From the NCBI RefSeq assembly GCF_001984825.2, contig NZ_CP043318.1, forward strand, positions 4,216,001 through 4,280,000: 64,000 nucleotides of DNA, given 5' to 3'. Source of the DNA: Enterobacter chengduensis (GTDB lineage: Bacteria > Pseudomonadota > Gammaproteobacteria > Enterobacterales > Enterobacteriaceae). Made by a program: the position numbers and the translations under genes. Each line of letters starts with the position of its first letter. Position 1 is the first letter of the stretch. Positions 49,576-58,146 of the stretch are shown one piece after another. The notes under the pieces are model-generated. The model was not told the DNA's origin and did no database searches. It saw only the letters and a program-made list of their open reading frames with translations.

Positions 49576-50937
49576 TTAAACGAGGAAGTTGCCCAGAATC
49601 AGCAGAGAGATAGAGACGTTAATCGCCCCGCCGATACGGGTAGCAATCTGGGCGAACGGCATCAGGCTCATGCGGTTGCCTGCGGTCAGGATCGCCACGT
49701 CTCCGGTACCGCCCTGCCCGCTCTGGCAGCAGGAGACGATGGCGACATCAATCGGGTGCATACCGATCTTTTTGCCGACGAAGAACCCGGTCGCCACCAG
49801 CGCGGAGACGGTGCTGATAATCACCAGCAGGTTGGTCAGCGTGAAGGCGGCCACCAGCTCATGCCACGGGGTGATGGCCACGCCAACGGCGAAGAGAATC
49901 GGGTAGGTCACCGAGGTCTGGAAGAATTTGTACACCACCTGAGAGCCTTCCAGCAGGCGCGGAGAGGCGCCGTTGCAGAGCTTCACCAGCACCGCCATAA
50001 ACAGCATGCCGACCGGAGCAGGCAGGCCAATCAGCTTGTGGCCGAGCATGCCCAGCATGTAGAGCAATACCGCCAGCAGCGCGCCGGAGGCAATAGTGGT
50101 CACGTCCGCTTTGCCGGAGAACGCGGGCTGAGAAACGGCGGCATCGGCATTCGCGCGGTTAGGCATCAGCTGGCCTTCGCCTGTCAGGTGCGGGTAGCGC
50201 TTACCGAGCTGGTTCAGGCAGCCGGAGATGATGATTGCCGTCAGGCCGCCGAGCATCACCATCGGCAGCACGCGGCCGAGCGCCACGCCCTGGTCCATGT
50301 GCAGCAGGGTGGCATAGCCGATGGAAAGCGGGATCGCCCCTTCCCCGACGCCGCCCGCCATGATCGGCAGAATGATAAAGAAGAAGATCTGGAACGGCTC
50401 AAGACCCAGCGCCAGGCCGACGCCCATGCCCACCAGCATGCCGACGATTTCACCGCACAGCATCGGGAAGAAGATGCGCAGGAAGCCCTGAATCAGCACC
50501 GTGCGGTTCATGCTCATGATGCTGCCGACGATAATGCAGCAGATGTAGAGATAGAGAATGTTGGTGGATTTGTAGAACTTGGTGGTGGACTCGACCACCA
50601 CGTCCGGCAGCAGGCCGTAATAGACCAGCGCGGAAGGGATAAAGGTGGCGCAAATCGCCGCTGCCCCGAGCTTGCCGACAATCGGCAGGCGTTTGCCAAA
50701 CTCGCCGCAGGCGAAGCCGAAGAAGGCCAGCGTGGCGACCATGACCACGATATCGCTCGGCAGCTTTCCGCCCAGGCAATCAATGGCAATCAGCGCGCCC
50801 GCCAGAACGAACAGCGGCAGAGGAATAATCCCGATTTTCCAGGTATCCATAATATGCCACCAGCGCTCTTTGAGCGAAGGTCGCTGAATTTCAATCGGGT
50901 CGTGGGTAACAGAGAAAGAATCGTCAGTTGTGCTCAT
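49576..50937 (-). CDS. citW: Citrate carrier of the 2-hydroxycarboxylate transporter family (CitW-like)
   Basis: 453-residue inner-membrane carrier with about eleven membrane segments and the two re-entrant-loop motifs of the 2HCT family: MAGGVGEGAIPLS (GGxGEG) and QSGQGGTGDVAIL (GGTGD), followed by NRMSLMPFAQIATRIGGAI with the substrate-binding arginine. It resembles Klebsiella CitW, described as a citrate/acetate antiporter, more than the sodium symporter CitS, as far as I can judge by eye. Exchange of citrate for acetate, a product of citrate lyase, would suit a cluster without a sodium pump. Ribosome site AAGGGGC precedes the ATG. First gene of the leftward operon. Confidence 0.88.
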   Translation of the reverse strand: MSTTDDSFSVTHDPIEIQRPSLKERWWHIMDTWKIGIIPLPLFVLAGALIAIDCLGGKLPSDIVVMVATLAFFGFACGEFGKRLPIVGKLGAAAICATFIPSALVYYGLLPDVVVESTTKFYKSTNILYLYICCIIVGSIMSMNRTVLIQGFLRIFFPMLCGEIVGMLVGMGVGLALGLEPFQIFFFIILPIMAGGVGEGAIPLSIGYATLLHMDQGVALGRVLPMVMLGGLTAIIISGCLNQLGKRYPHLTGEGQLMPNRANADAAVSQPAFSGKADVTTIASGALLAVLLYMLGMLGHKLIGLPAPVGMLFMAVLVKLCNGASPRLLEGSQVVYKFFQTSVTYPILFAVGVAITPWHELVAAFTLTNLLVIISTVSALVATGFFVGKKIGMHPIDVAIVSCCQSGQGGTGDVAILTAGNRMSLMPFAQIATRIGGAINVSISLLILGNFLV

Positions 50938-51036
50938 AATAAGCCCCTTGGTTATTTTGTGCGTTCAGCTTAGAGTCACAAAGGCTTACTTTATATGAGG
51001 GATGGCATATTAAAAGCGAAGTTTTAATGGCCGCTA

Positions 51037-51108
51037 TGGTTTTAATGGTTTCTTTTATTTAATGTGATTTATGCCTTATTTATTATCGTGGTTTTTATGG
51101 TTTCTTTT
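51037..51108. promoter_or_regulatory. Direct repeats in the cit control region (possible response-regulator sites)
   Basis: TGGTTTTAATGGTTTCTTTT at 51037-51056 recurs as TGGTTTTTATGGTTTCTTTT at 51089-51108, differing at one base. The offset is 52 bp, close to five helical turns. The core GTTTTAATGG also occurs at 51021. Repeats between a transport/lyase operon and its two-component genes are natural candidates for CitB-type regulator binding. Confidence 0.5.
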
Positions 51109-51189
51109 CCGAACTGAACAAACAAATAACATTTATTCGTGCAGCCTGAGGGACGTTACCCTTCAGGGCTACGCTTTTACAACGCCCGC

Positions 51190-51205
51190 TGTGCAAGGGA
51201 TCACA
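51190..51205 (+). promoter_or_regulatory. CRP-like site upstream of citA
   Basis: TGTGC-AAGGGA-TCACA matches the CRP consensus at 9 of 10 core positions, 78 bases before the chosen citA start. Klebsiella citrate fermentation genes are under catabolite control, which fits. Confidence 0.5.
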
Positions 51206-51282
51206 AGTTTTCGGCAAAGCGGACGTCCGCGCGAGAAAAGATGATATATTGGCGATCTTTGTCGCTACCCTGCGTGATAGTT

Positions 51283-52908
51283 ATGAAAGTCTCTTTCCAG
51301 ATTAAGCTGTTTATTTCGCTGGTTGCCTTTTTCTCAGTGCTTTTTGCGCTACTGGGCGGATATTATTATGCCGACGTTGGGAAACAGCTTTATCAGGAAA
51401 TGAGTACGCGAGCTAAAATACAGGCGGAAGAGATTGCGCTTATTCCAACGCTGCGTCATGAAGTTGAACAAAAGAATATCACCGCCATTCATGATTTTAT
51501 GCAGAAGATTTCTGCGCACAGCGACGCCAGCTTTATTGTGATTGGTGATAATAAGGGCCAGCATCTTTTTCACTCGGTGTTTGCCGACAGAGTGGGCACC
51601 ACGCTGGTGGGCGGAGACAACGAAGCCGTACTGCAGGGTAAGAGCACCACCACCATCCGCAAAGGCGGGCTGGGCATTTCGCTGCGCAGCAAAGCCCCCA
51701 TTTTCAACGCTGCCGGACAGGTAGTCGGCATCGTTTCGGTCGGCTATCTCACCAGCTACCTGGACACCATTACCGTCAGTAAAGTGGTGAATATCCTGAT
51801 TGCCGCCGTGCTGCTGCTGATCGCGCTTTTTATCTTCTCCTGGTTCTTTACCCGCAGCATCAAGAAGCAGATTTTCTCCCTTGAGCCGCGCGAGATCGGC
51901 CTGCTGGTGCGCCAGCAGAAGGCGATGATGGAGTCTATTTATGAGGGGGTGATTGCCATTGACGATCGGCGGCGAATTGAGGTCATCAACCAGGCGGCGC
52001 GCAAGCTGCTCGGCCTGAGCCAGCCGGCCCGGGAGCTGCGCGGGCAGCTGATAAGCCAGGTGATCGATCCGGTTCCGTTCTTCGACACGCAGACGATGCT
52101 GGCGAAGGATACCCATGACGAGATTTGCCGTTTTAACGATCTCACGGTGATTGCCAGCCGGGTGCACATCATGCTTGAGGGGTCGCTGCAGGGCTGGGTG
52201 ATCACCTTCCGCGATCGCAACGAGATCGACTCGCTGAGCGCCCAGCTCAGCCAGGTCAAACGCTATGTTGATAACCTGCGCATTATGCGCCACGAGCAGC
52301 TAAACCGCATGACCACCCTCTCCGGCCTGCTGCATATGGGCCGCTACGAGGAAGCCATTGGCTACATTCAGGCGCAGTCGGAACACGCCCAGGAACTGCT
52401 GGACTTTATCTCGTCGCGCTTCAGCTCCCCGACCCTGTGCGGCCTGCTGCTGGGGAAAGCCGCCCGCGCGCGGGAGAAAGGCGTCGAGCTGAGTTTCGAC
52501 CCGGCCTGCAGGCTGGACAGGCCGTTCCTGCCGCTGGGGGAGCAAGAGCTGATTTCGATTATTGGCAACCTGCTGGATAACGCCATCGAAGCGACGCAGC
52601 GGTCGCCGCTTCCCCACGCGCCGGTGGAGGTGCTGATAAAGCTCAGCGAACAGGAGCTAATTATTGAAGTGGCGGATCAGGGCGTGGGTATTCACCCGGC
52701 GATCCGTGAGCGCATCTTTGAACGCGGCATCACCACCAAAACGCGCGGCGATCATGGGATTGGTCTGTATCTGATCGAAAGCTATGTCACGCAGGCTGGC
52801 GGCGCGATAGAAGTTGCCGATAATACGCCGCGCGGCGCCATTTTCTCACTGTTTATCCCGGCCGCGGGAACCGCCCGGCAACTGGAAGACACCGACTATG
52901 CAACATGA
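51283..52908 (+). CDS. citA: Citrate-type sensor histidine kinase (CitA/DpiB family)
   Basis: Membrane sensor expected to detect citrate outside the cell and phosphorylate the next protein. The 541-residue protein has membrane segments at about residues 6-28 and 170-192, a periplasmic PASp domain between them (VIGDNKGQHLFH, GLGISLRSKAPIF), a cytoplasmic PAS domain (YEGVIAIDDRRRIEVINQAARKLLG), the phospho-accepting histidine in LRIMRHEQLNRM, and ATPase boxes NLLDNAIEA, VADQGVGI and HGIGLYL. An upstream ATG at 51241 is in frame; 51283 places the first membrane segment near the N-terminus. Divergent from citW. Confidence 0.9.
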   Translation: MKVSFQIKLFISLVAFFSVLFALLGGYYYADVGKQLYQEMSTRAKIQAEEIALIPTLRHEVEQKNITAIHDFMQKISAHSDASFIVIGDNKGQHLFHSVFADRVGTTLVGGDNEAVLQGKSTTTIRKGGLGISLRSKAPIFNAAGQVVGIVSVGYLTSYLDTITVSKVVNILIAAVLLLIALFIFSWFFTRSIKKQIFSLEPREIGLLVRQQKAMMESIYEGVIAIDDRRRIEVINQAARKLLGLSQPARELRGQLISQVIDPVPFFDTQTMLAKDTHDEICRFNDLTVIASRVHIMLEGSLQGWVITFRDRNEIDSLSAQLSQVKRYVDNLRIMRHEQLNRMTTLSGLLHMGRYEEAIGYIQAQSEHAQELLDFISSRFSSPTLCGLLLGKAARAREKGVELSFDPACRLDRPFLPLGEQELISIIGNLLDNAIEATQRSPLPHAPVEVLIKLSEQELIIEVADQGVGIHPAIRERIFERGITTKTRGDHGIGLYLIESYVTQAGGAIEVADNTPRGAIFSLFIPAAGTARQLEDTDYAT

Positions 52909-53590
52909 ACTTATCGACGTACTGATTGTTGAAGACGAGAACGAACTGGCCCAGCTGCACGCGGAGCTGATAAGCAAACATCCGCGCCTGAGGCTGGTCG
53001 GGATTGCCTCATCCCTGGCCGACGCGCAGGTTCAGCTTGAGCGTAAACAGCCGCAGCTGATGCTGCTGGATAACTATCTGCCGGACGGCAAAGGCATCAC
53101 CCTGATCAGCAACCCGATGCTGACCCGCGCCAACTGCTCGGTAATTTTCATCACCGCCGCCAGCGATATGGACACCTGCAGCCAGGCCATCCGCAACGGC
53201 GCGTTCGACTACATCCTCAAGCCGGTTTCCTGGAAGCGGCTCAGCCAGTCGCTTGAGCGGTTTGTGCAGTTTGCCGAGCAGCAGCGGGTCTGGAAGATTG
53301 TCGACCAGCAGAACGTCGATTCGCTGTATCAGCTCCAGGCGAAAAACTACCGCCAGGACAACGGCAGTAAAGGCATTGAGGAAAATACGCTGGCGCGGGT
53401 GCAGACGCTGTTTAACGAAAAGGCGGCACACTGCTTTACCGTTGATGAGGTGGTGAGCGAGACGGGGTTGAGTAAAACCACCACCCGGCGCTATCTGGAG
53501 CACTGCGTGGAGGCGGGTTTTCTGACGGTGGAAATGCTGTACGGCAAGATTGGGCATCCGAGGAGGATGTACAAGCGTAGTGCGGCTTAA
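52898..53590 (+). CDS. citB: Citrate-type response regulator (CitB/DpiA family)
   Basis: 230-residue regulator with an N-terminal receiver domain (DVLIVEDENELAQLH; phospho-accepting Asp58 in LLDNYLPDGKG; FDYILKPVSW with the conserved lysine) and a C-terminal helix-turn-helix (FTVDEVVSETGLSKTTTRRYLEHC). The start overlaps the end of the kinase gene by 11 bases, indicating coupled translation. Likely target is the citW-citA intergenic region. Confidence 0.92.
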   Translation: MQHELIDVLIVEDENELAQLHAELISKHPRLRLVGIASSLADAQVQLERKQPQLMLLDNYLPDGKGITLISNPMLTRANCSVIFITAASDMDTCSQAIRNGAFDYILKPVSWKRLSQSLERFVQFAEQQRVWKIVDQQNVDSLYQLQAKNYRQDNGSKGIEENTLARVQTLFNEKAAHCFTVDEVVSETGLSKTTTRRYLEHCVEAGFLTVEMLYGKIGHPRRMYKRSAA

Positions 53591-53592
53591 CT

Positions 53593-53687
53593 CCCCTCAC
53601 CCCGGCCCTCTCCCCAAAGGGGCGAGGGTGAAAAGACGGCTCCGTGCAATCCCCTCTCCCCTTTGGGGAGAGGGTTAGGGTGAGGGG
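53593..53687. repeat. boxC-like palindromic repeat, copy 3
   Basis: Begins CCCCTCACCCCGGCCCTCTC and ends GGTTAGGGTGAGGGG, with CCCCTTTGGGG-type palindromes inside. It fills the gap between the convergent citB and speC genes, which differ by only 99 bases. Confidence 0.82.
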
Positions 53688-53689
53688 GG

Positions 53690-55825
53690 CTACTTTAATA
53701 CATACCCATACAGCCGCTTGATCCCGTCGGCATCCTTCTCGCTGTAAACGCCCTGCAGCTCCGGCGAGAAGCCCGGCAGCAGGTTGATGCCCTCTTCCAG
53801 CGCCAGGAAGTAACGCTGTACCGCCCCGCCCCAGACTTCACCCGGCACCACGCACAGCACGCCCGGCGGATAGGGCAGCGCCCCTTCGGCAGCAATGCGC
53901 CCTTCGGCGTCCCGGATGCGCACCAGCTCCACGTCTCCGCGAATATAGGCCCGGTTTGCATCCTGCGGGTTCAACACCACCTCAGGCAGGCTCTCCTTGC
54001 GGAACATCGCCTTCTGCAGATCCTTCACGTCGAAGCTGACGTAGAGATCGTGCATCTCCTGGCACAGCTGGCGGAGGGTGTAATCCCGGTAGCGCACCGG
54101 GTATTTCTGGAAGATCGTCGGCAGCACGTCCGCGAGCGGCGTATCGTCTTCAATATGCTGTTCAAACTGGCCCAGCATCGCCACCAGCTGCGCCAGCTTC
54201 TCGCGGCTTTCGGCAGGCGTCAGCAGGAACAGGATCGAGTTAAGATCGCACTTCTCCGGCACGATGCCGTTTTCACGCAGGTAGTGCGCCAGAATCGTCG
54301 CCGGGATCCCGAAATCGGTGTATTCCCCCGTTTCGGCATCAATGCCCGGCGTGGTCAGCAGCAGCTTGCACGGGTCGACAAAGTACTGCTCGCTGGCATA
54401 GCCCTCAAACCCGTGCCATTTGGCCCCCGGCTCGAAGCTGAAAAAGCGCAGCTCGCTGGCGATGGCGTGCGTGGGATGATCCTGCCACGGCCGCCCTGCC
54501 ACAACCGGCGGGATAAACGGTTTGATCATATGACAGTTGGCAATAATTGCCTTACGCGCTTCAATCCCCAGCTCAACGCACTCCGCCCAGAGCCTGCGGC
54601 CGCTTTCGCCTTCGTGGATCTTGGCATTCACGTCCAGCGCGGCGAACAGCGGATAAAACGGGCTGGTGGAGGCGTGCAGCATAAACGCGTTGTTCAGCCG
54701 CTTGTGCGGGCAGAAACGCGCCTGACCGCGAATGTGGTTATCCTTCTTATGGATCTGCGAGGTTTGCGAGAACCCGGCCTGCTGTTTGTGCACCGACTGG
54801 GTCACAAAAATGCCCGGATCGTTCTCGTTCAGCTCCAGCAACAGCGGGGACGTTGCCGCCATCATCGGAATAAACTGCTCGTAGCCCACCCACGCGGAGT
54901 CAAAGAGAATGTAGTCGCAGAGATGGCCGATCTTGTCGATCACCTGACGGGCGTTGTAGATCGTGCCGTCATAGGTGCCAAGCTGGATGATCGCCAGGCG
55001 GAACGGACGCGCCTCGTCGGCCTTCTCCGGCGCCGCCTCGCGGATGAGATTGCGCAGATACGCGTCGTCAAAGCAGTGGTCGTCAATCCCGCCAATAAAG
55101 CCAAACGGGTTACGCGCGGCCTCAAGATACACCGGCGTCGCACCCGCCTGGATCAGCGCCCCGTGGTGGTTAGATTTATGGTTGTTGCGGTCGAACAGCA
55201 CCAGATCGCCACGCGTCAGGAGCGCGTTGGTCACCACCTTGTTGGCCGCCGACGTGCCGTTCAGCACGAAGTAGGTTTTGTCCGCGTTGAACACCTTCGC
55301 CGCGAACTTTTGCGCATGCTTGGCGGCCCCTTCGTGGATCAGCAAATCCCCCAACTTCACGTCGGCATTGCACATGTCGGCGCGAAACACGTTCTCACCG
55401 AAGAAATCAAAGAACTGTCGTCCCGCCGGGTGTTTTTTGAAAAACGCCCCGTGCTGGTGGCCCGGACAGGCGAAGGTGCTGTTACCCATCTCCACGTACT
55501 GACTCAGGGTGTCGAAAAACGGCGGCAGCAGGTTCTCTTCGTAACGGCTGGCAGCGGTCTCCAGTTCCAGGAACTCCTGAGCTTTGCCCGAGATGACCCC
55601 GGTAGCGCCGTCAGGCACGTCCGTTGGCTCCTGAGAGAAAATAAACACCGGTAAGTGGAAGCCCGTGCGTTTCAGCAATGCAAGGATGCCGCTGCGGCTT
55701 TCAGCCGTTGTGATGACGACGGCCGCCACATCGGTAAAATCCGTGCTTTCCAGCGTCACCTTTTCGCGGTGCGTAGACACGGTTGAGAGCAGCTCGCGGC
55801 TGACGGCGATTTTCATGGTTTTCAT
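53690..55825 (-). CDS. speC: Ornithine decarboxylase, constitutive
   Basis: PLP enzyme converting ornithine to putrescine; with SpeA and SpeB it gives the two routes to putrescine in this region. The 711-residue protein equals the E. coli SpeC length. The N-terminal wing domain is followed by the PLP lysine in TQSVHKQQAGFSQTSQIHKK, with FDSAWVGYEQF and HEGESGRRLW, and a C-terminal domain with YPPGVLCVVPGE. The frame is open 36 codons upstream, but 55825 (MKTMKIAVSRELL) gives the family length. In E. coli it directly follows nupG; here the citrate cluster is in between. Confidence 0.97.
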   Translation of the reverse strand: MKTMKIAVSRELLSTVSTHREKVTLESTDFTDVAAVVITTAESRSGILALLKRTGFHLPVFIFSQEPTDVPDGATGVISGKAQEFLELETAASRYEENLLPPFFDTLSQYVEMGNSTFACPGHQHGAFFKKHPAGRQFFDFFGENVFRADMCNADVKLGDLLIHEGAAKHAQKFAAKVFNADKTYFVLNGTSAANKVVTNALLTRGDLVLFDRNNHKSNHHGALIQAGATPVYLEAARNPFGFIGGIDDHCFDDAYLRNLIREAAPEKADEARPFRLAIIQLGTYDGTIYNARQVIDKIGHLCDYILFDSAWVGYEQFIPMMAATSPLLLELNENDPGIFVTQSVHKQQAGFSQTSQIHKKDNHIRGQARFCPHKRLNNAFMLHASTSPFYPLFAALDVNAKIHEGESGRRLWAECVELGIEARKAIIANCHMIKPFIPPVVAGRPWQDHPTHAIASELRFFSFEPGAKWHGFEGYASEQYFVDPCKLLLTTPGIDAETGEYTDFGIPATILAHYLRENGIVPEKCDLNSILFLLTPAESREKLAQLVAMLGQFEQHIEDDTPLADVLPTIFQKYPVRYRDYTLRQLCQEMHDLYVSFDVKDLQKAMFRKESLPEVVLNPQDANRAYIRGDVELVRIRDAEGRIAAEGALPYPPGVLCVVPGEVWGGAVQRYFLALEEGINLLPGFSPELQGVYSEKDADGIKRLYGYVLK

Positions 55826-56007
55826 AAGCGCAATTACCCTCACCGGGCGGTGAGACAGGGAGGAGAAAATTCGCGCAATAATGTCACCTTTTATTTTGAG
55901 GTGCAAGAAGGAATCAGTATGCACTGATATCACCCAAAGCTAAGGCCCGCGCGGCGCTGACGTGCCATAATAATGCAATATCAATGATTAAATAACAGGA
56001 GTTAAGC

Positions 56008-56721
56008 GTGGTTATCGGGCCATTTATCAACGCAGGAGCCGTACTGCTGGGCGGCGTACTCGGCGCCGTGCTGAGCCAGCGGCTGCCGGAGCGTATTCGC
56101 ACCTCCATGCCCTCAATATTCGGCCTGGCATCGTTAGGGATCGGCATTCTTTTAGTGATCAAATGCGCCAATCTGCCCGTGATGGTGCTGGCCACCCTGC
56201 TCGGCGCGCTGATTGGCGAATTTTGCTATCTGGAAAAAGGCATTAACGGCGCGGTGAGCAAAGCCAAAAACCTGATAACCCGACCGGGCAAGGCGAAGCA
56301 CGGCACGCACGAGACGTTTATTCAGAACTATGTCGCCATCATTATTCTGTTTTGCGCCAGCGGCACCGGGATTTTCGGCTCAATGCAGGAAGGGATGACG
56401 GGCGACCCGAGCATTTTGATTGCAAAAGCGTTTCTGGATTTCTTCACCGCCACCATTTTCGCCACAACCCTCGGTATCGCCGTGGCGGCGATCTGCGTCC
56501 CGATGCTGCTTATTCAGCTGGCGCTCGCCACCTGCGCCACGCTGATTCTCCCGCTTACCACGCCGGCGATGATGGCGGACTTTACCGCCGTCGGCGGCCT
56601 GCTGCTGCTGGCGACGGGGCTGCGTATCTGTGGGATCAAGATGTTTGCCGTGGTAAACATGCTGCCCGCGCTGCTGCTCGCCATGCCGCTCTCCGCGCTC
56701 TGGACGCACTTTTTCGCTTAA
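56008..56721 (+). CDS. yqgA: DUF554 membrane protein YqgA
   Basis: 237-residue inner-membrane protein of the DUF554 family with six or seven hydrophobic segments (GPFINAGAVLLGGVLGAVL, LGIGILLVIKCANLPVMVLA, GIKMFAVVNMLPALLLAMPL). Function unknown. It starts at GTG 56008, supported by CAGGAGTTAAGC, and is divergent from speC. tRNA-Phe follows on the same strand. Confidence 0.93.
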   Translation: MVIGPFINAGAVLLGGVLGAVLSQRLPERIRTSMPSIFGLASLGIGILLVIKCANLPVMVLATLLGALIGEFCYLEKGINGAVSKAKNLITRPGKAKHGTHETFIQNYVAIIILFCASGTGIFGSMQEGMTGDPSILIAKAFLDFFTATIFATTLGIAVAAICVPMLLIQLALATCATLILPLTTPAMMADFTAVGGLLLLATGLRICGIKMFAVVNMLPALLLAMPLSALWTHFFA

Positions 56722-56816
56722 GGATGCGGCGAAATGGTGAGAGATTGCGCAGTCTGTAACGAAAACAACATTTTTCGTTGACGCCACCGGGCAGATCGGG
56801 TTTAATGCGCCCCGTT

Positions 56817-56892
56817 GCCCGGATAGCTCAGTCGGTAGAGCAGGGGATTGAAAATCCCCGTGTCCTTGGTTCGATTCCGAGTCCGGGCACCA
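56817..56892 (+). tRNA. pheV: tRNA-Phe (GAA)
   Basis: 76 bases with full cloverleaf: acceptor GCCCGGA/TCCGGGC, D arm AGCTCAGTCGGTAGAGC, anticodon arm GGGGATTGAAAATCCCC with GAA at 56850-56852, T arm TTGGTTCGATTCCGA, and encoded CCA. The position after yqgA corresponds to pheV of E. coli, a frequent integration site for islands. I found no integrase and no repeated tRNA 3' end downstream. Confidence 0.98.
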
Positions 56893-56902
56893 CTATTTAA
56901 AG

Positions 56903-56927
56903 AACCCGCCCTCGTGGCGGGTTTTTG
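56903..56927 (+). terminator. Terminator after tRNA-Phe
   Basis: AACCCGCC-CTCGT-GGCGGGTTTTT, an eight-pair stem with T-run ten bases after the tRNA. It would also serve, less strongly, the convergent regulator gene. Confidence 0.9.
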
Positions 56928-56946
56928 CTTTTGGTCTCTCCCCAAC

Positions 56947-57525
56947 CTAGGGATCGTTCCCAACCGCGTCCAGCAGTTTGTTTTTGAAGATAAACAAACA
57001 CGCCTCGTTAAAGTTCTCCGCCCCCAGGCGTTCCGAGAGCGCCGTTCGTTTGCGGTAGAGGCTTTTCACCGACGTATTCAGCTCACCTGCGATCTCCTCC
57101 ATCGACATCCCTGCCCTCAGCAACCGCAGCATGATCGCTTCGTGCGTGCTCAGCCGTAAATTCAGCAGCCACTTCGTGGTCAGGCGACGGCCCTTCATAT
57201 TGAGCACCAGGTTGAACAGCGAGGCCATGTCCGGCGCCGTAAGCGACGTGTTCATGAATAACTTCATACTGAGCAGATTCTCCTCGCGGTGTCGCATATC
57301 AAGCATAACGCAGCAGATTGTTTTTTTCGTTCTGGCCGGATGGCGTATCAGGTAATCATATAAACGGAGCGGAGAACGGCTATCAATCAATACAGAATAT
57401 TCATCTGCACCGCTATCAAATATGTTTCTGTCAATCGAATCGAGCAGAATAATATCCGGAAAAAATATCCGCATGCCCCTGACAAGGTAGCGATCCTGCG
57501 TCACTAACACTATTGAAGTTGCCAC
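56947..57525 (-). CDS. LuxR-type (GerE helix-turn-helix) transcriptional regulator
   Basis: 192-residue protein with an atypical N-terminal domain (SIVLVTQDRYLVRGMRIFF, VLIDSRSPLRLYDYL) reminiscent of a degenerate receiver, and a C-terminal LuxR-type DNA-binding domain at about residues 122-180 (LSTHEAIMLRLLRAGMSMEE, IAGELNTSVKSLYRKRTALS, ERLG). The overall layout recalls RcsA- or FimZ-like regulators, without a close named match that I can identify. It is divergent from pgaABCD across a 621-base AT-rich region, so control of pga or of itself is an inference from position. No gene of this kind accompanies pga in E. coli. Confidence 0.82.
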   Translation of the reverse strand: MATSIVLVTQDRYLVRGMRIFFPDIILLDSIDRNIFDSGADEYSVLIDSRSPLRLYDYLIRHPARTKKTICCVMLDMRHREENLLSMKLFMNTSLTAPDMASLFNLVLNMKGRRLTTKWLLNLRLSTHEAIMLRLLRAGMSMEEIAGELNTSVKSLYRKRTALSERLGAENFNEACLFIFKNKLLDAVGNDP

Positions 57526-58146
57526 TAACCATCCCTTTTAGATTAAAGCAAGAACGATCCCGTGCAAAGCAGACCGCCTTCGTTTTATAGCGCTGTAATA
57601 TTAACGATAAATGTATTCTGGCTTTGGACATCCCTCAATACAGGCATTGATGGGTAAGACTTCCTGTAGACCATCATTCAATGCCCGGCATTAATTATAA
57701 ATAAAAAACAATTCCAGAAAAGACACCTCCCTAAACATTAAGAATTTTTGTCATGAAACTTCCCAAACATGCACCAGAAAGTACTTTAATTGAGACAAAT
57801 AAACGTCATTAGAAATATATACAATCTTGTCACAACAAAAATAAAAACAATTAAAATCAACCAATTACAATTAAAGCATCAATTAAAAATAATCACTAAA
57901 CGTCGCTCAACACAGAATTATCTCAAAACGATATAGCCGCTTTTCAGCATATTTATCCGGCAACATATCAGGTGTACATTACCTCCCATCCGGTCCACTA
58001 AGATGAGGCTCCATAATTACCTTTAAGTAAGTACCCCGTAACAGCACCGTGTTCAGATTTAATGTTCTCATTTATGGCCTTTTACGCTGAGCTTAAAGGC
58101 GGCCGTGTTATGCAATGGATTAATGATAAACAAATGGCAAATAGAT
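57526..58146. other. AT-rich divergent region between the LuxR-type gene and pgaA
   Basis: 621 bases, strongly A+T-rich and A-rich on the plus strand between about 57690 and 57960. It holds clustered CAATTA repeats (57848-57888) and a partial RcsB-box-like TAAGAATTTTTGTC (57739-57752, 10 of 14 to TAAGAATATTCCTA). A short frame at 58062-58256 overlaps the pgaA start out of frame and is not supported. Such composition suggests H-NS binding, an inference. Confidence 0.55.
57848..57888 (+). promoter_or_regulatory. Clustered CAATTA repeats upstream of pgaA
   Basis: CAATTA occurs at 57848, 57862, 57868 and 57880 within 41 bases, three of them extended to CAATTAAA. They lie midway between the two divergent genes. 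Possible multiple-site operator or simple AT-rich drift. Confidence 0.3.

Larger units (their letters stand above)
50938..51282. other. Divergent control region between citW and citA
   Basis: 345 bases, AT-rich in its left two thirds, with a pair of 20-bp direct repeats, a third partial copy of their GTTTTAATGG core (51021-51030), and a CRP-like site nearer to citA. Both cit promoters must lie here. No reading frame of substance was seen. Confidence 0.65.

Noticed and set aside
49546..50973. 475-codon open frame antisense to citW
   Set aside because: Mirror of a membrane protein gene, giving a hydrophilic His/Gln/Asp-rich sequence; not a real product.
51241..51282. ATG 51241 as the citA start
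   Set aside because: It would add 14 residues before the first membrane segment without family support; 51283 is preferred, although its ribosome site is weak.
54050..55654. 534-codon open frame antisense to speC
   Set aside because: Shadow of speC; composition is unlike a real protein and no motif is visible.
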